Shown here in pieces: positions 1 through 9,237 of a stretch of DNA of 64,000 bases; positions within the stretch are counted from its first letter, which is position 1; every line of letters starts with the position of its first letter. Made by a program: the position numbers and the translations under genes. Under the pieces are notes generated by a model that saw only the letters and a list, made by a program, of their open reading frames with translations, was not told where the DNA came from and did no database searches. Source of the DNA: Mycolicibacterium austroafricanum (GTDB taxonomy: Bacteria > Actinomycetota > Actinomycetes > Mycobacteriales > Mycobacteriaceae); contig NZ_CACSIP010000034.1 in assembly GCF_902705885.1 (NCBI RefSeq), positions 124,001-188,000 on the forward strand, in the 5' to 3' direction.

Positions 1-387
1 CATGATCTCGTCCTGGATGGGGAGCTGCCCGCGGGCCTCGAGGATCAGGGCCCGCACACCGCGCCGGCGTAGGCATGCGTCGAGGTAGCTCACCGACATC
101 GCCGCCAATCGCTCCCGGCCGGGGGGCATCGACGCGGTGGTCCGTCGCACATCGTCGAAGACGTCGTCATGGAACCGGCGGTGCAATGCGACGAGATAGG
201 ACGTGCGGTCGCCGAAGTGGTGGAAGAACGTCCCTTTTGCGACACTCGCGGTGGCCACCAGCGCGTTGACGCTGAGGCCTTCCAGCCCGGTGGTCTCGGC
301 CAGGACGAATCCCGCTGACAGCAGCGCGTCGCGGGTGCGTTCCTTGGCCACCGCCCGCGTGCCGGGTGTCCGCGACGAGGGAGTCAT
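1..387 (-). CDS. TetR-family transcriptional regulator (3' end outside window)
   Basis: About 129 N-terminal codons are visible, starting at the ATG whose complement is at 385-387 and running off the left edge. The reading is MTPSSRTPGTRAVAKERTRD followed by a typical TetR helix-turn-helix (ALVATASVAKGTFFHHFGDR). It is divergent from the alpha/beta hydrolase at 475 with only 87 bp between the two starts. That gap holds a 26-bp palindrome, so it probably represses the hydrolase and itself. The ligand is unknown. The DNA-binding domain call is secure; the pairing with the hydrolase is inference from layout. Confidence 0.85.
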   Translation of the reverse strand, partial: MTPSSRTPGTRAVAKERTRDALLSAGFVLAETTGLEGLSVNALVATASVAKGTFFHHFGDRTSYLVALHRRFHDDVFDDVRRTTASMPPGRERLAAMSVSYLDACLRRRGVRALILEARGQLPIQDEIM

Positions 388-438
388 CGATCGTGCAGCA
401 TACCGACCGGATGGTCAACGAACCGCGAATGCGCTACG

Positions 439-464
439 TTGTTGACCGACCGACCGGTCAACAA
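439..464. promoter_or_regulatory. Palindromic TetR operator
   Basis: Arms TTGTTGACCG (439-448) and its exact complement CGGTCAACAA (455-464) lie around a six-base centre. The site ends directly in the hydrolase Shine-Dalgarno AAAGGAGGAGG (463-473). A weaker related half-site (GGTCAACG, 413-420) lies nearer the TetR start. Position between divergent genes fits autoregulation plus hydrolase repression. Confidence 0.7.
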
Positions 465-474
465 AGGAGGAGGT

Positions 475-1272
475 ATGCCGCTCGCGGAGACTTCGTCGGG
501 AACCCTGGCCTACAGCGATCAGGGCACTGGACCCGTGGTGGTGCTGCTGCATGCGACGTTGCACGACCGCACCGACTACACCGACGTCGCCGCCGCCCTG
601 GCCCGTCGCTACCGCGTCATCGCGGTCGACTGGCCCGGTCACGGCGACTCACCCGCACCGGCACAGCCGCTGAGTGCGGTGCTCCTCGCCGACGTGCTCG
701 AACAGTTCGTGTCGGTGCTCGAGTTGCGTGACGCGGTGGTCGTCGGCAACTCGGTCGGGGGGTTCGCCGCGTGCCGACTCGCCCTCGCGCAGCCCTCCCG
801 GGTCGCAGGTCTGGTGCTGGTCAACGGTTCCGGGTTCACCCCGTGGACCCCGGCAAGTCGGGCGTTCTGTGCACTGATGGGGCATCCGGGCACGATCGGC
901 GCGGTGTTCCGTGGGTTGGTGCCGCTGTACATGCAGGCGACGACCGTCAAGGACCGCGACGTCGCCGCCCGCGTGCTCGCCCGTGCCCGCACCCGCGCCG
1001 GCAGGCAGACCGCGGCTTCGCTGTGGCGCAGCTTTCCCGACCCCGCCGCCGACCTGCGCCCACTCGCCGGCGGGATCACCTCGCCCACACTGATCACCTG
1101 GGGCGCCCGGGACCGCACGCTGCGCCCGTCCTGGGGGCGAGCCATGCACCACGCGATCAGTGACTCCGCCTACGTCGAGTTCGACACCGGCCATCTTCCC
1201 TTCACCTCGGACCTGCAGGGTTGGCTCGGCGTCGTCGAACCCTTCCTCGAGCGCGTGCTGGCCCGTGACTAG
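475..1272 (+). CDS. Alpha/beta hydrolase, LipV-like (Rv3203 position)
   Basis: A 265-residue alpha/beta-fold hydrolase. The nucleophile elbow GNSVGG is at residues 91-96 (Ser93). HGDS follows strand 4 (residues 56-59), the acid is probably Asp in WGARDRT, and the His is in DTGHLPF. The ATG at 475 is chosen over an upstream in-frame TTG because AAAGGAGGAGG lies just before it. The same neighbour of adnA in M. tuberculosis is lipV (Rv3203), a lipase/esterase, so orthology is likely by position, but the substrate cannot be read from sequence. Probably repressed by the divergent TetR protein through the palindrome overlapping its ribosome-binding site. Confidence 0.8.
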   Translation: MPLAETSSGTLAYSDQGTGPVVVLLHATLHDRTDYTDVAAALARRYRVIAVDWPGHGDSPAPAQPLSAVLLADVLEQFVSVLELRDAVVVGNSVGGFAACRLALAQPSRVAGLVLVNGSGFTPWTPASRAFCALMGHPGTIGAVFRGLVPLYMQATTVKDRDVAARVLARARTRAGRQTAASLWRSFPDPAADLRPLAGGITSPTLITWGARDRTLRPSWGRAMHHAISDSAYVEFDTGHLPFTSDLQGWLGVVEPFLERVLARD

Positions 1273-1301
1273 ATGTCAGACCCTCGTGGTGTCATGCCAA
1301 C

Positions 1302-4300
1302 ATGTCTGCGCCACACACCGAGCTGACCCCGGACGCGTTGGGCCGTCCCGACATCCGCGGCACCATCCGGGTCCTCGGCGGGGTGGGCACCGGCAAGAGC
1401 CGCCTGCTCGTCGACACCGCGGTCGCACACCTGTCCGCGGGTCGTGATCCGGAATCGGTTCTGCTGCTGACGGGTTCGGCACGCCTCGGGGCGCAGGCCA
1501 AGGCCGCGATCACGGCGACGCTGCTGAGCTCGGGTGCTCGTACGGTGGTGCGGGAGCCGTTGGTGCGTACCGTGCATTCCTACGCCTTCGCGGTGCTGCG
1601 GCTGGCCGCGCAGCGCAACGGGACCCCGCCACCGAGGTTGATCACCAGCGCCGAGCAGGACGGGATCATCCGCGAGCTGCTGGCCGGCGACATCGAGGAC
1701 GGTGCTTCCTCGCCGGTGCGTTGGCCGGAGCGGCTGCGCCCGGCGCTCAGCACCGCCGGTTTCGCCGCCGAACTGCGTGATCTGATGGCGCGGTGCGGCG
1801 AGCGTGGAGTCGATCCTGCTGAGCTGCAACGCATCGGACGGCTGGCCGGACGGCCCGAATGGCAGGCTGCCGGCCGGTTCGCCCAGGCCTACGAGCAGAT
1901 CATGCTGCTGAGATCGGCGGTGGGGATGGCGGCGCCGCAGGCCACGGTGCCGGCGTTGGGCGCCGCCGAACTGGTCGGTGCCGCGCTCGAGGCCTTCGCG
2001 ATGGATGCCGATCTGCTGGCCGCCGAGCGCGCGCGGGTCAAGCTGCTACTGGTCGACGACGCCCAGCACCTCGACCCGCAGGCCGCTCGGCTGGTGGCGG
2101 TGCTGGCGGCCGGGGCCGACCTCGCTGTGATCGCCGGGGATCCACACCAGACCGTGTTCGGGTACCGGGGAGCCGACCCGGCGCTGCTGCGTGGTGACGG
2201 CCCGGTGTTGTCGCTGACCGAGTCACACCGATGCGCGGCCCCGTTGGCCGACGCCATCGCAGCGGTCGCACGCCGATTGCCGGGCAACGACAGCACCCGC
2301 CGGCTCACCGGCACCGACGCGCCCGGTGCGCTGACGGTGCGGATCGCCGCGTCACCGCATGCCGAGTCCGCGCTGATCGCCGATGCGCTGCGGCGCGCGC
2401 ATCTCGTCGACGGTGTCGCGTGGTCGCAGATGGCGGTGATCGTCCGGTCGGTGCCCCGGATGGGCGCCGCGCTGGGGCGCGCGTTGGCGGCCGCGGGGGT
2501 GCCGGTGGATGTGCCGCAGGGTGATTCGGCGCTGGCGGATCAGCCTGCGGTGCGCGCGCTGCTGACCGTGTTGGAGGCAACCGCGGACGGTCTCGACGGG
2601 CAGCGGGCTCTGCACCTGCTGACGGGGCCGATCGGCCGGGTCGATCCGGTGTCGCTGCGGCAGTTGCGACGCGCATTGCGCCGGGCGGCAGCCGCCGGCT
2701 CGTCCGCCGGATTCGGGGATCTGCTCGTCACCGCGTTGCAGCGCTCTGCCGATCCGCTCTCCGATGAGCAGGGGCGGGCGCTGGGTCGGATCCGCGCGGT
2801 GCTGACGGCCGCACAACGCAGTGCCGACGACGGCCGGGATCCGCGGCACACGCTGTGGCAGGCGTGGCACCGCTCCGGGCTGCAGCGGCGGTGGCTGGCC
2901 GCCGCCGAGCGCGGTGGGCCGGCAGCGGCGCAGGCCGAGCGTGACCTCGACGCGGTCACGGCCCTGTTCGACGTCGCCGAACAGTACGTCGCGCGCACCG
3001 CGGGGGCGACGCTGCGCGGCCTGATCGACCACGTCACCGCGCTCGCGTTGCCTCCCGTCCGACGCGACGAGGCCCCCCGGCCCGATGCGGTCGCCGTGCT
3101 CAGCGCACACTCGTCGCTGGGCCGGGAGTGGGATTTCGTGGCGATCGCGGGACTGCAGGAAGGGTTGTGGCCCAACGTCTCCCCTCGCGGTGGCGTGCTC
3201 GGCACCCAGCAGCTGGTCGACGTGATCGACGGGGTGGCCGACGCCGGTGAGCGCGGGCTCTCCAGCAGGGCGCCGCTGCTCGCCGAGGAACGCCGGCTGC
3301 TGATCGCCGCCATGGGCCGGGCCCGCAGCAGGCTGCTGGTGACCGCCGTCGACAGCGACGACGGCGACGACGCGATGCTGCCGTCGTCGTTCTGTCGCGA
3401 GCTCAGCGCACTCGCGACCGAACCGGTCGCCGACGAAGGCGCCCCGGTCCGGGCGCCGCGGGTGCTGGCCCCGGCGGCGCTCGTCGGGCGCCTGCGGTCG
3501 GTCGTGTGCTCGCCTCCCGATGCGGTATCCGATGAAGAGAGACATTGTGCAGCAGTACAATTGGCACGCCTTGCCGACGCCGGCGTGCACGGCACCGACC
3601 CGGCGTCATGGTATGGCATGCGTGAACTTTCCACCGACAAGTCACTGTGGGATGGCGGGGACGGTGATGTCCACGAGGTGACGTTGTCGCCGTCGACGCT
3701 GCAGATGCTCTCGGACTGCCCGCTGCGCTGGCTGCTCGAACGGCACGGCGGGTCCACCGCACGCGATGTGCGCTCCGCGCTCGGGTCGTTGGTGCACGCC
3801 CTGGTGTCGGAGTCGGGCAAGACGGAGTCCCAGATGCTCAACGACCTCCAGAAGGTCTGGGGTGAGCTGCCTTTTGATGCGCAGTGGCACGCGGACAACG
3901 AGCTGGTCCGCCACCTGGAGATGCTGTCGACGTTCCTGCGCTGGCGTGCCGACACCCGTCACGAGCTCACCGAGATCGGCACCGAGGTCGAGGTCGACGG
4001 GCAGCTGACCCGTCCGGCCGGCGGGTTGCCCGCGGTGCGGGTGCGCGGCCGCCTCGACCGCCTCGAGCGCGACAGCGAGGGCAGGCTCGTCATGGTCGAC
4101 ATCAAGACCGGCAAGAGCCCCGTCAGCAAGGACGACGCCCAGGGCCATGCCCAGCTGGCGATGTACCAGTTGGCTGTCGCCGAAGGACTGCTCGCCGACG
4201 GCGACGAGCCCGGGGGAGGGCGCCTGGTCTACCTCGGCAAGGCCCGCGGCGGCGGGGCGACCGAACGGGACCAGGCCCCGATGACCCGCGACGGCCACGC

Positions 4301-4436
4301 CGAGTGGCACTCGCTGATCCACCAGGCCGCCGCCGCGACGCAGGGCCCGCAGTTTCTGGCCCGGGTCAACGACGGCTGCGCGCACTGCCCCGTCCGGGCG
4401 ATGTGCCCCGCCCAGGACACCAGGAGTGAACAGTGA
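1302..4436 (+). CDS. adnA: AdnA subunit of the AdnAB helicase-nuclease
   Basis: 1044 residues. N-terminal SF1 (UvrD-like) motor with Walker A GGVGTGKS (26-33) and Walker B variant VDDAQHLDP. The C-terminal RecB-type nuclease has the core VDIKTGK followed by QLAMYQ. A 4Fe-4S cysteine set is visible: one Cys in LSDCPLRWL and a C-terminal cluster CAHCPVRAMC. AdnA pairs with AdnB in the mycobacterial motor-nuclease that resects DNA double-strand breaks. Both subunits carry a motor and a nuclease domain. The DDAQ in place of DExQ is the usual AdnA form, not a lesion. The stop codon overlaps the adnB start (GTGA at 4433-4436), so translation is coupled. Confidence 0.93.
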   Translation: MSAPHTELTPDALGRPDIRGTIRVLGGVGTGKSRLLVDTAVAHLSAGRDPESVLLLTGSARLGAQAKAAITATLLSSGARTVVREPLVRTVHSYAFAVLRLAAQRNGTPPPRLITSAEQDGIIRELLAGDIEDGASSPVRWPERLRPALSTAGFAAELRDLMARCGERGVDPAELQRIGRLAGRPEWQAAGRFAQAYEQIMLLRSAVGMAAPQATVPALGAAELVGAALEAFAMDADLLAAERARVKLLLVDDAQHLDPQAARLVAVLAAGADLAVIAGDPHQTVFGYRGADPALLRGDGPVLSLTESHRCAAPLADAIAAVARRLPGNDSTRRLTGTDAPGALTVRIAASPHAESALIADALRRAHLVDGVAWSQMAVIVRSVPRMGAALGRALAAAGVPVDVPQGDSALADQPAVRALLTVLEATADGLDGQRALHLLTGPIGRVDPVSLRQLRRALRRAAAAGSSAGFGDLLVTALQRSADPLSDEQGRALGRIRAVLTAAQRSADDGRDPRHTLWQAWHRSGLQRRWLAAAERGGPAAAQAERDLDAVTALFDVAEQYVARTAGATLRGLIDHVTALALPPVRRDEAPRPDAVAVLSAHSSLGREWDFVAIAGLQEGLWPNVSPRGGVLGTQQLVDVIDGVADAGERGLSSRAPLLAEERRLLIAAMGRARSRLLVTAVDSDDGDDAMLPSSFCRELSALATEPVADEGAPVRAPRVLAPAALVGRLRSVVCSPPDAVSDEERHCAAVQLARLADAGVHGTDPASWYGMRELSTDKSLWDGGDGDVHEVTLSPSTLQMLSDCPLRWLLERHGGSTARDVRSALGSLVHALVSESGKTESQMLNDLQKVWGELPFDAQWHADNELVRHLEMLSTFLRWRADTRHELTEIGTEVEVDGQLTRPAGGLPAVRVRGRLDRLERDSEGRLVMVDIKTGKSPVSKDDAQGHAQLAMYQLAVAEGLLADGDEPGGGRLVYLGKARGGGATERDQAPMTRDGHAEWHSLIHQAAAATQGPQFLARVNDGCAHCPVRAMCPAQDTRSEQ

Positions 4437-7400
4437 CGACGCCACGCTACAGCCCCAGCGAATTATCCAGCGCTCTTGGACTTTTCGCCCCGACGGAGGA
4501 GCAGGCCGCCGTCATCGCCGCGCCGCCGGGCCCGCTGGTGGTGATCGCCGGTGCCGGCGCAGGCAAGACCGAGACGATGGCGGCCCGGGTGGTGTGGTTG
4601 GTCGCCAACGGATACGCCCGGCCCGGGGAAGTGCTGGGCCTGACCTTCACCCGGAAGGCCGCGAGCCAGCTGCTGCGCCGGGTCCGTTCCCGACTGGCCC
4701 GCCTCGCCGGTGCCGGCCTGATGATTCCGGGTGCGCACCCCCCCGAGCTGAGCGACGAGCCCGTCACGATCGGCACCTACCACGCATTCGCAGGCACCCT
4801 GCTGCGTGAGTACGGCCTGCTGCTGCCGGTCGAGCCCGACACCCGGCTGCTCGGCGAAACAGAGTTGTGGCAGTTGGCGTTCCGGGTGGTGTGTGAGCAT
4901 CCGGGTGCGCTGGACACCGAGAAGTCGCCCGCTGCGATCACCGCGATGGTGCTGCGCCTGGCCGGGGCGCTTGCCGAGCACCTCGTCGACACCGAACAAC
5001 TGTGCGGCACCCACGTCGAGCTCGAGCGGCTGGTGCACACGTTGCCGGCAGGCCGGTATCAGCGAGACAAGGGGCCGAGCCAGTGGCTGTTGCAGATGCT
5101 GGCCACCCAAACGGAACGCACCGCGCTGATCCCGCTGATCGACGCGCTACACCGGCGGATGCGCGACGAACGGGTTCTCGACTTCGGCATGCAGATGGCT
5201 TCGGCCGCCCGGCTGGCCTCGCGGTTCCCCCAGGTCGGTGAGCAACTGCGGCAGCGTTACCGGGTGGTGCTCCTCGACGAGTACCAGGACACCGGGCACG
5301 CGCAGCGGGTGGCGCTGTCGTCGCTGTTCGGCGGCGGTGCCGACGACGGCCTGGCCCTGACAGCGGTCGGCGATCCCATCCAGTCGATCTACGGGTGGCG
5401 CGGCGCTTCGGCGACCAACCTGCCGCGGTTCACCACCGACTTCCCCCGGTCGGACGGCACCCCGGCGCCCTGCCTGGAACTGCGCACCAGCTGGCGCAAC
5501 CCTCCCGAGGTGCTGCACCTGGCCAACGCGGTGTCGACGGATGCGCGGCACCGCTCGGTGGCGGTGCGGTCACTGCAGGCCCGGCCCGACGCCGGGGTCG
5601 GTGACGTGCGCTGCGCGCTGCTGCCCGACGTGGCAGCCGAACGCGAATGGGTGGCCGAGGAGGTGGTGCGCCGCTACCACGAGGGTGTCAGCGCGTCCGG
5701 CGCGGCGCCGACGGCCGCGGTCCTGGTGCGCCGCAACGCCGACGCCGCTCCGATGGCCGAAGCGCTCACCCGGCGCGGGGTCGCAGTGGAGGTCGTCGGC
5801 CTGTCCGGGCTGCTGTCGGTGCCCGAGGTCGCCGACGTGGTCGCGATGCTTCGGCTGGCCGCCGACCCGATGTCCGGCGCGGCGGCGATGCGGGTGCTCA
5901 CCGGACCCCGCTGGCGCCTGGGCGCGCGCGACCTCACCGCGCTGTGGCGGCGCGCGGTACAGCTCGACGACATCGGTGAGTCCGCGCCCCGCGGCGGGGT
6001 CGAGCAGGTCGTCGCGCAGGTCGCCCCCGACGCCGACGCGGCGTGCCTGGCCGACGCGATCTGCGACCCCGGCCCGGCCGCCGCGTACTCCGCGGTCGGA
6101 TACCCGAGAATCGTGGCGTTGGGCCGCGAGCTGACCGGGTTGCGTGCCCACCTGGGAAGCCCGCTGCCCGAGTTGGTCGCCGAGGTGCGCCGCCTCCTCG
6201 GAGTCGACGCGGAAGTGAGGGCGGCCCAACCGGTTTCAGCGGGCTGGTCGGGAACCGAACACCTCGACAGGTTCGGCGACGTGGTCGCCGACTTCTCCAC
6301 CCGGGCCGGTGCGACGGTGTCGGCACTGCTGGCGTTCCTCGACACCGCCGAACAGGTCGAGAACGGCCTGGCGCCCGCCGAGATCACCGTGTCCGCCGAC
6401 CGGGTGCAGATCCTGACCGTGCACGCGGCCAAAGGTCTGGAGTGGCAGATCGTGGCCGTGCCGCACCTCAGCGGACGGGTGTTCCCCTCGACCGCGTCCC
6501 CACGCACCTGGCTGTCCGACGCGGCCGACCTCCCGCCGCTGCTGCGCGGTGACTGCGCGACCGTGTCCGCGCACGGCGTCCCGGTCCTCGACACCTCGAC
6601 GGTCAACGACCGCAAAGCGTTGTCGGACAGGATCTCCGAACACAAACGCAGCCTCGACCAGCGACGGACCGACGAGGAGCGCCGACTGCTCTACGTCGCG
6701 GTCACCCGCGCTGAGCACACCCTGCTCCTGTCGGGTCATCACTGGGGCGCCACCGGGGCCAAACCCCGCGGTCCGTCGACGTTCCTGTGTGAACTCAAGG
6801 ACGTGATCGACGAGTCCGCCGCGGCGGGAACCCCGTGCGGGGTTGTCGACGTCTGGGTCGACGCCCCTGCCGACGGTGAACCGAACCCGCTGCGTGACCG
6901 GGCCGTCGAGACGATGTGGCCGGTGGACCCGGTCGGAGGCCGCCGCGAGGGAACCGACCGGGGCGCCGAGTTGGTGGCGCAGGCGTTGTCGGATGGCACG
7001 GGGGACATCGGCGATGACGTGCACGGCTGGGCCGCCGACGTCGACGCGCTGCTCGCCGAACGCGAACTCGCCGCGCACCGGCCCGCCCGGCCGCTTCCCA
7101 CGCAGGTGTCGGTGAGCACGCTGGTCGACCTCGGTCGCGATCCCGATGCCGCGGCGCAGCGACTGCACCGGCGGTTGCCGCGGCGGCCGGATTCGCAGGC
7201 GCTGCTGGGCACGGCGTTCCACGAGTGGGTGCAACGGTACTTCCAGGCAGAGAAGCTGTTCGACCTCGACGATCTGCCCGGCGCGGTGGATGCCGAGCGC
7301 CAGGACCGAGGCGAGTTGGAAGAGCTGCAGGCGGCGTTCGTGGTGTCGGCCTGGGCGGCGCGCACCCCGCTCGAGGTGGAGGTGCCGTTCGACATGGTGC

Positions 7401-7690
7401 TCGGCGGGCGGGTGGTGCGCGGGCGCATCGACGCGGTGTTCGCCGACGACGATGGCGGGGTGACGGTGGTGGACTGGAAAACCGGAGAACCGCCGTCGAC
7501 CCCGGAAGAGTTGCAGCTCAACGCTGTTCAGCTGGCGGTCTATCGACTGGCGTGGGCGGGGCTGCGCGGTTGTCCGGTCTCGTCGGTGCGCGCCGTGTTC
7601 CACTACGTGCGCTCCGGGCGCACCATCGTCCCCGATGCGCTGCTCAGCGCCGAGGAGGTGGCCGAGTTGATGGACCTTCCGGCCGCGTGA
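4433..7690 (+). CDS. adnB: AdnB subunit of the AdnAB helicase-nuclease
   Basis: 1085 residues, GTG start overlapping the adnA stop by four bases. Walker A GAGAGKT at 40-46, Walker B LLDEYQDTGH, motif III/IV SIYGWRGA, and a late SF1 motif LYVAVTRAEHTLLLSG. The C-terminal nuclease core is VVDWKTGEPP followed by QLNAVQLAVYRLAW. In the known M. smegmatis enzyme AdnB is the lead motor and cuts one strand while AdnA cuts the other. Gene order adnA-adnB is the conserved one. Nothing is truncated or missing. Confidence 0.93.
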   Translation: MTTPRYSPSELSSALGLFAPTEEQAAVIAAPPGPLVVIAGAGAGKTETMAARVVWLVANGYARPGEVLGLTFTRKAASQLLRRVRSRLARLAGAGLMIPGAHPPELSDEPVTIGTYHAFAGTLLREYGLLLPVEPDTRLLGETELWQLAFRVVCEHPGALDTEKSPAAITAMVLRLAGALAEHLVDTEQLCGTHVELERLVHTLPAGRYQRDKGPSQWLLQMLATQTERTALIPLIDALHRRMRDERVLDFGMQMASAARLASRFPQVGEQLRQRYRVVLLDEYQDTGHAQRVALSSLFGGGADDGLALTAVGDPIQSIYGWRGASATNLPRFTTDFPRSDGTPAPCLELRTSWRNPPEVLHLANAVSTDARHRSVAVRSLQARPDAGVGDVRCALLPDVAAEREWVAEEVVRRYHEGVSASGAAPTAAVLVRRNADAAPMAEALTRRGVAVEVVGLSGLLSVPEVADVVAMLRLAADPMSGAAAMRVLTGPRWRLGARDLTALWRRAVQLDDIGESAPRGGVEQVVAQVAPDADAACLADAICDPGPAAAYSAVGYPRIVALGRELTGLRAHLGSPLPELVAEVRRLLGVDAEVRAAQPVSAGWSGTEHLDRFGDVVADFSTRAGATVSALLAFLDTAEQVENGLAPAEITVSADRVQILTVHAAKGLEWQIVAVPHLSGRVFPSTASPRTWLSDAADLPPLLRGDCATVSAHGVPVLDTSTVNDRKALSDRISEHKRSLDQRRTDEERRLLYVAVTRAEHTLLLSGHHWGATGAKPRGPSTFLCELKDVIDESAAAGTPCGVVDVWVDAPADGEPNPLRDRAVETMWPVDPVGGRREGTDRGAELVAQALSDGTGDIGDDVHGWAADVDALLAERELAAHRPARPLPTQVSVSTLVDLGRDPDAAAQRLHRRLPRRPDSQALLGTAFHEWVQRYFQAEKLFDLDDLPGAVDAERQDRGELEELQAAFVVSAWAARTPLEVEVPFDMVLGGRVVRGRIDAVFADDDGGVTVVDWKTGEPPSTPEELQLNAVQLAVYRLAWAGLRGCPVSSVRAVFHYVRSGRTIVPDALLSAEEVAELMDLPAA

Positions 7691-7706
7691 ACCCCGATCG
7701 CCGAGG

Positions 7707-8111
7707 TTAGCTCTCCCGGTAGACCTTCAGCGCCTGGAGGATCATCGGGATCTGCAGGGGCAGTCGGGCGATGGCGATCAGGCGCATCGGCAGCGTCTTG
7801 GTCGGATCGTTGAACCACATCCGGACCATGTTCACGTTCCCCGGGAACACGCCGAGGAACAGCGCGATGGCCGCGAGCGCGCCGACCCGGCGAGTCCTGG
7901 GCGCCACCAGCAGACCGCCGACGGCGACCTCGGCGACACCTGAGGCGAGCGTGTAGAAGCGTGCGCTGCCGGGCAGTTCGACCGGGACGATGGAGTCGAA
8001 CGGTTTCGGGGCGGCGAAGTGCAGCACCCCCATCCCGATCAGCCAGGCACCCATCTTGGCGCCACGCGAAGAAGTGGTGATCTGCTGCAGTTCGGGCGGG
8101 GGAGAGGTCAT
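7707..8111 (-). CDS. DoxX-family small membrane protein
   Basis: 134 residues from ATG at 8111 (MTSPPPELQ). Four hydrophobic segments: KMGAWLIGMGVLHF, YTLASGVAEVAVGGLLVA, VGALAAIALFLGVF and a C-terminal amphipathic stretch. The LIGMGVLHF and VFPGNVNM motifs are typical of small DoxX/DoxD-like membrane proteins. Function is poorly defined; some relatives take part in thiol or quinone redox chemistry. It faces adnB tail-to-tail and is divergent from the potassium-channel gene, with 46 bp between starts. It does not belong to the Rv3203-Rv3193c series of M. tuberculosis as I recall it, so it is probably a lineage-specific insertion. Confidence 0.7.
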   Translation of the reverse strand: MTSPPPELQQITTSSRGAKMGAWLIGMGVLHFAAPKPFDSIVPVELPGSARFYTLASGVAEVAVGGLLVAPRTRRVGALAAIALFLGVFPGNVNMVRMWFNDPTKTLPMRLIAIARLPLQIPMILQALKVYRES

Positions 8112-8157
8112 GGTTACATTGTGCTGGTGCAGCAGGCTCCGACGGTGACGGACCCCC

Positions 8158-9237
8158 ATGGTTAGAGGGCGCTTACGGCGTCGGCTCGGCAGGATCAACC
8201 GGTCACTCGCCGATCAGCCGGTGCACTCCCTGGTCGACCGTGTCGAGATCCCGCACGAGGTGGCCAGTCCCTGGGTGCGCATCACCAAGCGGATCGTGAT
8301 CGCGATGGGCGTTTTGTGTGCGGTCGTGCTGATCGTGTACATCGACCGCGACGGCTACAGCGACACCCAGAAGAACGGCCTGTCGCTGCTCGACTGCTTC
8401 TACTACGCGACGGTCTCGCTGTCGACGACCGGATACGGCGACATCGCGCCGATCACCGAGACCGCCAGGCTGGTCAACATCGTCATCATCACGCCGCTGA
8501 GGGTGGCGTTCCTGATCGTGCTGATCGGCACGACGGTGGAGACGCTGACCACCGAGTCGCGGCAGGCTTTCAAGATCCAGCAGTGGAGGAACAAGGTGCG
8601 CAACCACACGGTGGTCATCGGCTACGGCACCAAGGGCCGCACGGCGGTCGCGGCGATGGTCGGTGACGAGATCGCCCCGGCCGACATCGTCGTCGTCGAC
8701 GAGAACCCGTCGGCACTCGAGCGCGCGAAGAGCGCCGGGCTGGTCACGGTCCGCGGCAGCGGCACCGACTCCGAAGTGCTGCGGCTGGCGAGCGTGCAAC
8801 ACGCCAAGTCCATCATCGTCGCCGCCAACCGTGACGACACCGCCGTCCTCGTCACGCTCACGGCCCGTGAACTCGCCCCGAAGGCCAAGATCATCGCCGC
8901 GGTGCGCGAGGCCGAGAACCAGCATCTGCTCCGGCAGTCCGGTGCCGACTCGACCGTGGTGACCTCCGAGACCGCCGGCCGGTTGCTCGGCATCGCGGTG
9001 CAGACGCCCAGCGTCGTCGAGATGATGGAGGACCTGCTGACCCCGGATGCCGGGTTCGCGATCGGCGAGCGTGAGGTCACCCCGAAGGAGGCCGGCGGGT
9101 CGCCGCGGCACCAGAGTGACATCGTGCTCGGTGTGGTGCGGAACCAGAAGTTGCTGCGCGTGGACGACCCCGAGGTCGACGCGCTCGAGCTGGGGGATCG
9201 GCTGCTGTTCATCCGCAGCGCCGACAGCGACCGATGA
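8158..9237 (+). CDS. Potassium channel protein with TrkA-N (RCK) domain (Rv3200c-like)
   Basis: 359 residues. One transmembrane helix (about 44-61), a pore loop with selectivity filter TTGYGD (90-95), then a second helix (about 107-127). The cytosolic RCK/TrkA-N Rossmann domain begins VVIGYGTKGR (152-161), and a TrkA-C-like part ends the protein (DVDALELGDRLLFIR region). The two-helix plus RCK layout is that of a gated prokaryotic K+ channel subunit, acting as a tetramer in the membrane. Its stop overlaps the nudC start (ATGA, 9234-9237), so the two are co-translated, an arrangement kept in mycobacteria. Confidence 0.88.
   Translation: MVRGRLRRRLGRINRSLADQPVHSLVDRVEIPHEVASPWVRITKRIVIAMGVLCAVVLIVYIDRDGYSDTQKNGLSLLDCFYYATVSLSTTGYGDIAPITETARLVNIVIITPLRVAFLIVLIGTTVETLTTESRQAFKIQQWRNKVRNHTVVIGYGTKGRTAVAAMVGDEIAPADIVVVDENPSALERAKSAGLVTVRGSGTDSEVLRLASVQHAKSIIVAANRDDTAVLVTLTARELAPKAKIIAAVREAENQHLLRQSGADSTVVTSETAGRLLGIAVQTPSVVEMMEDLLTPDAGFAIGEREVTPKEAGGSPRHQSDIVLGVVRNQKLLRVDDPEVDALELGDRLLFIRSADSDR

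Noticed and set aside
1302-4436. Loss of the helicase Walker B glutamate in AdnA
   Set aside because: VDDAQ instead of DExQ is the usual form in AdnA as I know it, so not a defect.
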